From the NCBI GenBank assembly GCA_964622375.1, contig CAZUQA010000122.1, positions 1 to 13,901 on the forward strand: DNA of 13,901 bases, written 5' to 3'. Position numbers and translations under genes: made by a program. Source of the DNA: CAZUQA01 sp964622375. Lineage in GTDB: Bacteria > Bacillota_I > Bacilli_A > Erysipelotrichales > Erysipelotrichaceae. A model generated the notes under the pieces. It did no database searches. It was not told the DNA's origin and saw nothing but the letters and a program-made list of their open reading frames with translations. Shown here one piece after another: positions 6,092-13,469 of the stretch; position 1 is the stretch's first letter, and each line of letters begins with the position of its first letter.

Positions 6092-8773
6092 TTACAATAA
6101 TTCTTTGTATTTTCTGATAAACAAGGCTTTTATTAAGCTAACCAGCAACAGATAGCAAATCAGTACCGCCAACAAGAAAGCAAAGTAGATAGCCGGTAAC
6201 TTGACAAACTGCAAAGCCCCGCCAATCGGTGTATATGGCAGTACAGTGCCGATTAGAATACCCAGCGTGGTCAGAGTTACCACCTGAAAAGATGCGCGCG
6301 ATTGGATAAAAGGGATTTTCGGCGAACGGATTAAGTGAATAACCAAAGTTTGCGTCCACAAAGATTCAATAAACCAGCCGCTATGAAAGAGCGCAATAAA
6401 CAAAGCTAAAGCTTCACTGTTACCGCTCAAACTGCTATAACTGCCTCCGGTTACTAAGGGGCAGATTACTAAGAACATGACTACATAGGTGATGATGTCA
6501 AAAATCGAGCTACTAGGGCCCAGCCAAATCATAAATTTACTGATGGAAGAAGCATCCCATTTACGCGGTTTGCGTAGATAATCTTCATCGACATTATCCC
6601 AGGGAATCATGATACAGGAAATATCATAAATCAAGTTTAGAACTAAGATATGAATCGGTAGCATCGGTAAAAATGGGATAAAAGCCGAAGCCACTAAAAC
6701 CGAAAACATATTACCGAAATTAGAACTGGCGGTCATTTTTATGTACTTGATGATGTTAGCGTACACTTTACGCCCTTCTCTAACCCCTTCTTCTAAGACC
6801 ATCAAATCTTTTTCTAAAAGGATGATATTAGCGGATTCTTTAGCGATATCGACAGCAGTATCGACAGAAATTCCGACATCAGCAATTTTCATGGCAGCGG
6901 CATCATTGATACCATCACCTAAGAAACCGACAACATGACCTTTGATTCTCAAGGCGCGAACAATTCTGGACTTTTGTAAAGGCGATAGTTTGGCAAAGAC
7001 ATCATAGCGGTCAACAGCTTTGGCTAATTGTTTATCATTCATCGCTTCGACATCGCTGCCCAAAAGAATTTCATCAACATCTAAACCGACCTGGCCACAA
7101 ACGCAGCGCGTTACTGCATCATTGTCGCCGGTCAAAACTTTTACCGTTACCCCATATTCATCTAAAGCCGTAATCGCTTTAGCTGCACTCTCTTTGGGTG
7201 GATCTAAGAAAGTTAAAAAACCAATTAGGACCATTTTACTCTCATCAGCGACACTGATGTTGCCGACTTTGGTCTTAATCCGATTCTTTTGGGCAATACC
7301 CAAAACCCGCATACCATCTTCGTTGTACTCCTGAGCTAAAGCTAGGATATGCTCTTTTAGCTTTGGCGTGATTCTTACGGCTTTTCCTTTGATCTCGGCA
7401 TAGTCGCTGACTTCCAACATCTCTTCAATTGCTCCCTTAGTTATAATTTGAATCTTTCCTTTTTCATCCTTGACCACTACCGACATCCGGCGGCGATTGA
7501 AATCAAAAGGAATTTCATCAACTTTCTTGTAGCGATCCAAGAGATCTTCCATCCCCTCATCGTCAGCATGGGCGATGATAGCCGTATCCATCAAATTCTT
7601 CAAACCGGTTTGAAAATAACTGTTTAAGATGGCATGACGCAGTATTCTTTCATCTTCATTACCTTCAATATCCAAATAGTACTCTAAAATTACCTTATCT
7701 TGGGTAATGGTCCCGGTCTTATCGGTACACAGAATATCCATAGCTCCAAAGTTTTGAATGGAGTTTACATCCTTAACGATAACTTTATGTTTCGCCATCG
7801 ATACTGCGCCTTTAGCTAAGTTCGTCGTCACGATCATCGGTAGCATTTCCGGGGTTAAGCCGACAGCCACCGATAAGGCAAACATCAAAGCATCCATCCA
7901 ATTGCCTTTGGTTAAGCCGTTGACCACAAAGACAATAGGTACCATGATCAACATAAAACGAATCAAAACCCAACTGACCGAGTTCACCCCTTCTTCGAAA
8001 CTGGTAGTCTCTTTCTTGCCGGTCAATTGCTTGGCAATAGTCCCGTAAATCGTATCATCACCGACGGCGATAGCGACGGCTGTTGCTGAACCGGAAACCA
8101 CGTTGGTTCCCATAAAGGCTAAGTTGTCGCTATCCAAAGGGTTGTTCAACTCTTCATCCCATTTTACGGCAAATTTTTCAATCGGTTCACTTTCGCCAGT
8201 CAAAGAAGCCTGCGAGATAAATAAGTCTTTAGCATTGATAATCCGCAAATCCGCTGGAATCATGTCGCCGGCTGATAAGTACAAAACATCACCGACTACT
8301 AACTCGTCTAAAGGAATCTCTTGACGTCCCTCCGGCTGGCGATTGACGGTAACCGTGGTTTCAACCATTTCTGTGAGTTTTTCCGCTGCCGAATTACTGC
8401 GGCGCTCTTGGATAAAGCGTAGCGTTCCGCTAATCACTACTAAAGTCATCACGATAATAACTGAAGAATAGTCACTGTTTTCTGCGGCGATTACTTCAGT
8501 ATAGAAATTTATTGAAGCCAAGACAAATAGCACGATAGTAAAAGGATCGACAAAAGCATGAAAAAGCTCAACAAAGATGCTGGCTTTTTTCTGTTTAGTC
8601 AGGATATTAGCTCCGTACTCTTCCCGCATCTCTTCGATGATATCTTCGTCTTCAAAACCATCGAAAGTATTGTGGTAGTACTCTAAAACATCATCACGCG
8701 GTTCAATAGCGGCATTGATGAGTCGCTTTTTAGTTTCTTCCATCCTTTGCAGGTTAAGTGCTTTGTTGCTCAT
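6092..8773 (-). CDS. mgtA: MgtA-type magnesium-importing P-type ATPase (P3B)
   Basis: This 893-residue protein imports Mg2+ across the cytoplasmic membrane at the cost of ATP. Its length matches MgtA/MgtB (about 900). Positions count from the ATG at 8773. TGES of the actuator domain is at 192-195, the TM4 ion-site motif VGLTPEMLP at 304-312, and the phosphorylation motif DKTGT at 351-355 with Asp351 as the phosphorylated residue. KGA of the ATP-binding domain is at 446-448, TGDN at 548-551 and GDGIND at 619-624. The C-terminal six-helix part carries the MgtA-typical MTASSNFGN and RKPRKWD segments. The frame is open 27 codons further upstream, but that stretch overlaps the leader terminator. 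AAGGGAG lies 8 nt before the chosen ATG. Expression is probably controlled by the M-box riboswitch in the leader, turned on when Mg2+ is low. I see no missing catalytic residue. Confidence 0.96.
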   Translation of the reverse strand: MSNKALNLQRMEETKKRLINAAIEPRDDVLEYYHNTFDGFEDEDIIEEMREEYGANILTKQKKASIFVELFHAFVDPFTIVLFVLASINFYTEVIAAENSDYSSVIIVMTLVVISGTLRFIQERRSNSAAEKLTEMVETTVTVNRQPEGRQEIPLDELVVGDVLYLSAGDMIPADLRIINAKDLFISQASLTGESEPIEKFAVKWDEELNNPLDSDNLAFMGTNVVSGSATAVAIAVGDDTIYGTIAKQLTGKKETTSFEEGVNSVSWVLIRFMLIMVPIVFVVNGLTKGNWMDALMFALSVAVGLTPEMLPMIVTTNLAKGAVSMAKHKVIVKDVNSIQNFGAMDILCTDKTGTITQDKVILEYYLDIEGNEDERILRHAILNSYFQTGLKNLMDTAIIAHADDEGMEDLLDRYKKVDEIPFDFNRRRMSVVVKDEKGKIQIITKGAIEEMLEVSDYAEIKGKAVRITPKLKEHILALAQEYNEDGMRVLGIAQKNRIKTKVGNISVADESKMVLIGFLTFLDPPKESAAKAITALDEYGVTVKVLTGDNDAVTRCVCGQVGLDVDEILLGSDVEAMNDKQLAKAVDRYDVFAKLSPLQKSRIVRALRIKGHVVGFLGDGINDAAAMKIADVGISVDTAVDIAKESANIILLEKDLMVLEEGVREGRKVYANIIKYIKMTASSNFGNMFSVLVASAFIPFLPMLPIHILVLNLIYDISCIMIPWDNVDEDYLRKPRKWDASSISKFMIWLGPSSSIFDIITYVVMFLVICPLVTGGSYSSLSGNSEALALFIALFHSGWFIESLWTQTLVIHLIRSPKIPFIQSRASFQVVTLTTLGILIGTVLPYTPIGGALQFVKLPAIYFAFLLAVLICYLLLVSLIKALFIRKYKELL

Positions 8774-8781
8774 GCTGCTAT

Positions 8782-8788
8782 CTCCCTT
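8782..8788 (-). promoter_or_regulatory. mgtA: Ribosome binding site that sets the ATPase start
   Basis: AAGGGAG on the minus strand is 8 nt before the ATG at 8773. The upstream in-frame ATG at 8854 has no such site and lies inside the regulatory leader, so 8773 is preferred. Confidence 0.8.
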
Positions 8789-8796
8789 CTTACAAT

Positions 8797-8827
8797 AAAA
8801 AGATTCTTCCAGCTCTAGTGAAGAATC
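8797..8827 (-). terminator. mgtA: Riboswitch-controlled intrinsic terminator in the mgtA leader
   Basis: On the minus strand GATTCTTC (8827-8820) and GAAGAATC (8809-8802) form a perfect 8-bp stem with a 10-nt loop, followed directly by TTTTT (8801-8797). It lies between the M-box aptamer and the coding region, where an attenuator is expected. The upstream arm overlaps GGCGAT (8830-8825), which can pair instead with ATCGCC (8885-8880) at the 3' side of the aptamer. That gives a possible antiterminator. Confidence 0.85.
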
Positions 8828-8854
8828 GCCTTTAAAAAAGATTAAAAGTTGCAT

Positions 8855-8996
8855 CTACGTTTGAGCTTTAGTTTCGCAGGGCGATGAAATTGCATTAGTC
8901 TAAGCCTTGATTCGACCTAAACTGCTAACCAACTTAATGTGTCTCCACACTATTGCGGCAGCAATCCGTATCCCTGTGGTAACCTCACCTACCGAA
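8855..8996 (-). ncRNA. M-box (ykoK) magnesium riboswitch aptamer
   Basis: Read on the minus strand, the leader holds the conserved M-box elements in order. GGTAGGTGAGG (8993-8983) comes first, then a stem with ATTGCTGCCGC, the GTGTGGAGACAC hairpin region near 8950-8940, and ACTAAAGCTC near the 3' end (8872-8863). The M-box binds several Mg2+ ions and, in Bacillota, causes termination upstream of Mg2+ transporter genes when Mg2+ is plentiful. The gene downstream encodes an MgtA-type ATPase and a terminator follows the aptamer, so context fits fully. Boundaries are approximate, since I could not confirm the closing P1 helix by eye. Confidence 0.87.
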
Positions 8997-9006
8997 TATT
9001 TATTGT

Positions 9007-9038
9007 AATGACAAAAACAAACAAAAATGACAAAAACA
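9007..9038. repeat. 13-bp direct repeat at the start of the mgtA leader
   Basis: AATGACAAAAACA occurs at 9007-9019 and again at 9026-9038, 19 bp apart. On the transcribed strand this reads as two copies of TGTTTTTGTCATT at and just after the predicted start site. It could be a protein-binding site or a simple-sequence coincidence. Confidence 0.6.
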
Positions 9039-9066
9039 TTTTAGCATAGTAATAATTATTTTGAAA
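9038..9066 (-). promoter_or_regulatory. mgtA: Probable extended -10 promoter of the mgtA transcript
   Basis: On the minus strand TGC precedes TAAAAT (9043-9038), an extended -10 element. The element at -35 with 17-nt spacing, TTTCAA (9066-9061), is weak. Transcription would begin near 9030, about 35 nt ahead of the M-box, leaving a leader of roughly 260 nt before the ATG. Confidence 0.5.
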
Positions 9067-9151
9067 TACCTGTTTTTAACAAGCAGGCAAAAACCCACAA
9101 AACTCAATTCCGCTTCACAGGGTATATAGCATGTTATACAGTAGCATTCGG

Positions 9152-10732
9152 CTATTTTAAATTAAGGTAGTTATGCTTCTTGAAATTAGAACGCAAGTCG
9201 TAATCCAATTGTTCTCTTAGACTAAAGAACACTTTATTCAGTTCACTTTCTCCTATTACAACATCTTCAAAAGCCAAGGCACTATAATTAAAATTCTTGA
9301 GCCCGGAATCTTCTATGTACTCGAGATCTTCCGAATAGTTGGCGAGCAACAAATATTTGTTTTCATTATATAGATATGCAAAACCCGAGTAATACTGATC
9401 CTGATATCTGACATTGGTAAAGTAGTATTCATCATCCGGCCAAAAACCGAAGATATATAATGCTTCCTCTTCCTCATCATCCCACAAATCTGTTGCTATT
9501 ATGCCGCTGTCAAACAGCCTTTGGGCAAATGCCCGTACCTTAGCATTGTTGGTGAAATCAGTATAATACAGGAGAAAATCAGGATAATTATTGAAAGCCA
9601 GTAGCTTCCCGTCTGCAACACGATAGAATTCTCCTTTTTCGGGATTGTAAAAATCCACATACATATCTTCATCAGGATCATCGGGAAGTTCAATACCCTT
9701 GGTTCTGTCATATTTCTCATTCAAATTTACATAGCCGGCTTTGCTGATTAGTCCTTGGCCTTCGCTACTTAACAAATAAAACAACAAATACTTACCGAAC
9801 TTGGCAGCTGCTTCGCAATTTTTGTCATAAAACATATAGTTATAGACAATTAAAGGATAACTTTCATCAAAAATACTATCGTCAGTGGGCGCTACTCCGT
9901 TGACGCTCATTAATATCACGTCATCGTTGGAGAATTGCTTTTCGGCGAAAGTATACATACTGTAACCAATAGCATATTGAGTGGGATCATCATCATCAAT
10001 ATCATCGTAGTAGTGGTCAAAATCGGCAATCATGATGACCAATTCTTCCATACCGACAGCAACGTAAGTTTTCTCTATTAACGGTGTTTTTCCCATGAAT
10101 TCTTTCATGCGCAATTGCGAACCGGCATCATCATTCCTTTGAAAAGCAATGATTTCGGCTTTTTTCCCGCCAAGCTCAGACCAGTCGGTAATCTTGCCGC
10201 TATAAATACCCCTAATCTGCTCTTCGCTTAGATTACGAATCTTATTATTTTTATTCACCAGAAAAACAAAACCTTCGCGAGTAATCTCCTCACTGACTAA
10301 ATCAACGCCACTCTTTTTTGCCTTACTCAACAACTCAGCACTAAAATCTCCGCCTAAAAGAATATCATTTTCCCCCTTTATCAACTTCTCGAAAGCTTCT
10401 ACGGTTCTGCTGTGTTTAATCTCAACATTTTTCTTGCTAAACTTGTCATTCAGCACTTGGTGTAAAGGTACCATCGAAGTTGAACCGTCAATATTGAACT
10501 CATCCCAGTGGGTGCTCAAGTATTCTATGACAACTTCTAATACCAGCTCATCATCATTTGGTAGCGTCGGTTTTGGTTTCTTTATAAAGATCAAGACTGT
10601 TGTGACAATGACCGCAACAGCCAACAGACTGCAAAACGTAATTATCAGAGCCTTTTTCCTTTTTGTTTTGCTTTCAATCACAGAATCACTTAAATCATCA
10701 CTATAAAACTCTTCTTCTCTCATTACCGCCAT
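9152..10732 (-). CDS. Membrane-anchored PstS-like solute-binding protein with extra C-terminal region
   Basis: This 526-residue protein has a short charged N-terminus, one membrane helix (about 28-50) and an outer domain of the PstS-like periplasmic-binding fold. Residues about 64-337 carry the family landmarks: DGSTSMVPL at 82-90 (phosphate-loop-like), a DILLGG segment at 123-128, IYSGKITDWSELGG at 176-189 and RNDDAGSQ at 199-206. The YPLIVYNYMFY segment (292-302) fits too. PstS captures phosphate for an ABC importer, but here no permease or ATPase gene is adjacent and the anchor is a helix, not a lipobox. Residues 340-526 are an acidic, Tyr-rich extension I do not recognise. Start: ATG at 10732 has GGAG only 3 nt ahead, and ATG at 10723 is an alternative 12 nt from it. 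A weak promoter candidate is TTGAGA (10794-10789) with TAGTTT (10771-10766). Phosphate binding is inference; sensing or another oxyanion is possible. Confidence 0.85.
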   Translation of the reverse strand: MAVMREEEFYSDDLSDSVIESKTKRKKALIITFCSLLAVAVIVTTVLIFIKKPKPTLPNDDELVLEVVIEYLSTHWDEFNIDGSTSMVPLHQVLNDKFSKKNVEIKHSRTVEAFEKLIKGENDILLGGDFSAELLSKAKKSGVDLVSEEITREGFVFLVNKNNKIRNLSEEQIRGIYSGKITDWSELGGKKAEIIAFQRNDDAGSQLRMKEFMGKTPLIEKTYVAVGMEELVIMIADFDHYYDDIDDDDPTQYAIGYSMYTFAEKQFSNDDVILMSVNGVAPTDDSIFDESYPLIVYNYMFYDKNCEAAAKFGKYLLFYLLSSEGQGLISKAGYVNLNEKYDRTKGIELPDDPDEDMYVDFYNPEKGEFYRVADGKLLAFNNYPDFLLYYTDFTNNAKVRAFAQRLFDSGIIATDLWDDEEEEALYIFGFWPDDEYYFTNVRYQDQYYSGFAYLYNENKYLLLANYSEDLEYIEDSGLKNFNYSALAFEDVVIGESELNKVFFSLREQLDYDLRSNFKKHNYLNLK

Positions 10733-10934
10733 GATCTCCTTTTCAACTTAAACCAAAAATTACATAAACTATGGTGATATACAAATATTCTCAATGCTTT
10801 ATAAACTGGCTGATACTATAAAGTGCTAATTAAAATTTTGCCCTTCCTTTAATACCCTGCCTAAGAAAGCAAAATGATGCAAACAAGTAATGTTTTTTTC
10901 TAAACACTTGCCACTTAGCAAATCAATCTTGACC

Positions 10935-12200
10935 TCAATTGATATTTACTTTTATTAGAAACTCAGTTCCCTCATTATCACCTACAAGAAAATTACCACT
11001 TAAATCAAATTCCCACCAGTAAGGCCAAGCTAAGTCCAAATTGCTCATTTCTTTAATCTCATCAGTCCAATATAGTTGTCCGGTATCCAAATCATAAACA
11101 ACGATAGCAAACTTGGTTTTAGATTTTGTGTTTATCAAGAAGTGTAGTTTTTTATCCTTGACAACTCCTACCGGGTCTAAACGGTTGTCAAATTGCTTGG
11201 GTAGGCCTTTTATCGAACTAATATGATCCTTAAGAACAAGTTTAGCGACTGATGAAGTCTGATAATCTTTAGCCACAATCGTATTGTTCTTTGTATCATA
11301 GACATAAATAGTACTGCCGTAGGCGCCGATGTATCGGCACTTAAAACTATAAGTCTTCTCTTTTTTAAGCCACACACCCTTATTGGAATAGGTCGCTGAA
11401 TAAAGAATGTCGTCTTCTTCGGTTTGAGCATAGTAAGTAACCACAAAGGAGTTCTCATTGACGATTATTCCCTGGATGGAATTCTCGTCTCCGGGGTTAC
11501 AGGAGAACATTAATTTACCGTTAAAATCATAGGCTTTAATAGTGTCATCTTCTACATCTTGATCATAAGAAGCTACATAAACCAATTTGTTTTTTTCGTC
11601 AACTTCCAAAACACTGGCAGGCCACCAACAACCAAAGACTGATTCCTCCCATAAGAGTTTACCGTTCTTTGAGTATTTTGCCAGTATTACTTCAGAACGC
11701 TCATCCCAATCATCCGGGTCACTAACCACAACTTGCTCCAGGGTAAAGTAAGCATCCGCGACATCGCGACGCAAAGCATCACCAAAATATATCTCTGAGG
11801 CACTATAGCTGACTTTCTTTAGCGGTTTTACCGGCAATAAGCCAAGATTCTGAGAATTATTCGGGTTAGTGCCATCTTTACTGGTATCCTGATCAGAATC
11901 AGTATTAATTGGTTTTTCTACATCATCATCCACATCGGCAAGATTATCCGGTTTCTTGCCAAGTGATAGCGGCTTTTTCAAAATCAGATAAACGCTGACA
12001 GCAACCAGTAAAAGGCAAACAATAGTCCCGATAATAATCTGTTTGCTTCTGTTTGGCTTTAGTGGCTTTGGTCCACTAATTTCTTTTTCCCCACTTAAAT
12101 ATTCCGGTCTGACAGCACTTTCAACATTAGCCCCACATTTATCACATGATAAGGTATTTTCCGGTAAATCACTTCCACATTCTTTGCATCTAGCATACAT
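10935..12200 (-). CDS. Zinc-ribbon, single-helix membrane protein with beta-propeller-like outer domain
   Basis: The 421-residue product begins with a treble-type zinc ribbon, with Cys5, Cys8, Cys19 and Cys22 in two CxxC pairs, followed by a polar stretch and one membrane helix (about 53-74). Residues about 80-125 are an acidic, Asn/Asp-rich linker. Residues about 130-421 carry repeated strand motifs of the PQQ/beta-propeller type: KYSKNGKLLWE at 175-185, AYDFNGKLMFS at 223-233 and VYDLDTGQLYW at 368-378. The zinc ribbon should face the cytoplasm and the propeller-like domain the outside. Start: AGGAG lies 8 nt ahead of the ATG. Function is unknown. Proteins with this cytoplasmic-ribbon, helix, outer-domain layout are common and poorly described in Bacillota. 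The downstream solute-binding protein shares the layout of a short cytoplasmic part, a helix ending in a KKP motif, an acidic linker and an outer domain. Confidence 0.85.
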   Translation of the reverse strand: MYARCKECGSDLPENTLSCDKCGANVESAVRPEYLSGEKEISGPKPLKPNRSKQIIIGTIVCLLLVAVSVYLILKKPLSLGKKPDNLADVDDDVEKPINTDSDQDTSKDGTNPNNSQNLGLLPVKPLKKVSYSASEIYFGDALRRDVADAYFTLEQVVVSDPDDWDERSEVILAKYSKNGKLLWEESVFGCWWPASVLEVDEKNKLVYVASYDQDVEDDTIKAYDFNGKLMFSCNPGDENSIQGIIVNENSFVVTYYAQTEEDDILYSATYSNKGVWLKKEKTYSFKCRYIGAYGSTIYVYDTKNNTIVAKDYQTSSVAKLVLKDHISSIKGLPKQFDNRLDPVGVVKDKKLHFLINTKSKTKFAIVVYDLDTGQLYWTDEIKEMSNLDLAWPYWWEFDLSGNFLVGDNEGTEFLIKVNIN

Positions 12201-12275
12201 AATTCTTTCTCCTTTGTATGTTATTATTGCCCCCTACTTAAGTAAAATGTTATGCCATTCCCGTTCATTGACATA

Positions 12276-12284
12276 ATTATAGCA
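12276..12284 (-). promoter_or_regulatory. Extended -10 promoter of the zinc-ribbon protein gene
   Basis: TGCTATAAT on the minus strand is a perfect extended -10 element. No good -35 box is visible at 17 nt (AGATTA), which is usual for extended -10 promoters. The leader to the ATG at 12200 would be about 70 nt. Confidence 0.6.
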
Positions 12285-12341
12285 CCTATGATTTAACATA
12301 ATCTAGGGAAAAAAGATGCTTGCTCAAAGTTGCAGAAAGTG

Positions 12342-13469
12342 TCAGTTTCTTTGTTTTAAACGCTCCTCAATCACTGAAAATATCGGGTAGTATTCGTTGT
12401 AGTGTTTTTGAATGAACAAGCCACTGCGTTTCTTGTATAAGCGCTCTGCTAAACGATCGGCGACAGCTAAGACCATTTGTTCTTGACGACAAAGTATCGG
12501 TGAAACGCTGTTAAGCGAACCGGTAGCCCGCAGATTTTGACAGCCACAATAGTGATTACAGCGCCGGGCTATGGCGCAGCGGTCACAACCTGGTTTTTCC
12601 TGTTGGTTTTCCTGGTATAATGCTTGCCGTAAATTCTCATTAACACCACTGAAAACATCGCCAATTTTGTATTTAGAATCACTGATAAACTCAACACAAG
12701 GAAAAAGATCACCATTAGGCGCTACCGATAACTGTTTCTTACCCAAATCACAACGTTCTTGACAATAGCTTTGATGATTGATGTGACTGTTAATTTTAGT
12801 TTCAAAAGGGCTTAAATAGAACTTATTTTCTGCCATAGTATTCTTATAATAAAAATCAGCTAATAGGCGATACTGTTTTTTCAGCTCTTTTAAGTGTCCG
12901 CTATTCCAGTCAGCAGCATAATTAAAACCACAGAGCAAATAAACAAAACCTAAATCATAAAGATGCTGAACCGATGGGGCGAGATTAGCTACAGTATCAG
13001 GGTTGACTGTCATCATCACCGGTGAATTCGGCATATAGGAAAGTAGAGTTTTGGCATTGGCAACAACCCGCTCATAGGTACCCTGCCCGTTAGCTTCAAA
13101 ACGATGTTTGTTGTGGGCTTCTTGGATACCGTCAAGGGAGACAGCGACAAAAACATTCTCTTGTTTACAGAACTTAATGAAATCCTCATCAAGTAATAAA
13201 CCGTTGGTAGTCATCTTGAAATAGAACTTTATTGGCTGACTTTGTGAGTGACGCCGGGCGTAAGCCACCGTCTCTTTGATTAAGTTTTTTTGCAGTAAAG
13301 GCTCACCACCAAAAAAGGCAATGCCACAAACTAATTGTTTATCACTGATGGCTCTATCGATTACCGCAAAAGCTACTTCTTTGCTCATCAGCTCTTTGGT
13401 GTTTTTTACGTAACAATAATCGCAGCGGCAATTACAGTCACTGGTCAAATGCAAAGTATAGTGCATCAT
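12342..13469 (-). CDS. Radical SAM/SPASM domain enzyme, anaerobic sulfatase-maturase-like
   Basis: This 375-residue protein has the complete radical SAM and SPASM signatures. Cys12, Cys16 and Cys19 form CxxxCxxC, which ligates the 4Fe-4S cluster that cleaves S-adenosylmethionine. GGEPL (54-58), TTNG (87-90) and SLDG (111-114) are core family motifs. The SPASM region gives Cys240-x12-Gly-x4-Cys258, then Cys295-x2-Cys298-x5-Cys304-x3-Cys308, then Cys327, the expected ligands of two auxiliary clusters. Such enzymes modify a protein or peptide side chain, either formylglycine formation in sulfatases or thioether and related cross-links in peptides. No sulfatase gene is in the window, so the substrate is unknown. 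ATG-ATG starts directly after the TAG of the upstream lipoprotein gene; AGGAAA within that gene's last codons is the probable ribosome site. The pair is therefore translationally coupled. The class is clear, the exact reaction is not. Confidence 0.93.
   Translation of the reverse strand: MMHYTLHLTSDCNCRCDYCYVKNTKELMSKEVAFAVIDRAISDKQLVCGIAFFGGEPLLQKNLIKETVAYARRHSQSQPIKFYFKMTTNGLLLDEDFIKFCKQENVFVAVSLDGIQEAHNKHRFEANGQGTYERVVANAKTLLSYMPNSPVMMTVNPDTVANLAPSVQHLYDLGFVYLLCGFNYAADWNSGHLKELKKQYRLLADFYYKNTMAENKFYLSPFETKINSHINHQSYCQERCDLGKKQLSVAPNGDLFPCVEFISDSKYKIGDVFSGVNENLRQALYQENQQEKPGCDRCAIARRCNHYCGCQNLRATGSLNSVSPILCRQEQMVLAVADRLAERLYKKRSGLFIQKHYNEYYPIFSVIEERLKQRN

Noticed and set aside
6741..8324. 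Several plus-strand open frames of 65-104 codons opposite the ATPase gene
   Set aside because: All are antisense shadows of a full-length MgtA with intact motifs.
9069..9087. Hairpin CCTGTTT/AAGCAGG as terminator of the PstS-like gene
   Set aside because: No T-tract follows on the minus strand (TATTTC) and one pair is G-U; kept only as a possible operator in the findings.
10890..10925. Partial inverted repeat CTAA...TTAG beside a run of seven T on the plus strand
   Set aside because: On the minus strand the run reads as A, so it cannot end the zinc-ribbon gene; on the plus strand the T-run precedes the stem, and no plus-strand gene exists.
12301..12341. Possible terminator after the radical SAM gene (T-tract at about 12317-12309 on the minus strand)
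   Set aside because: The T-tract is present, but I could not find a convincing stem before it; the best pairings are only three or four base pairs.
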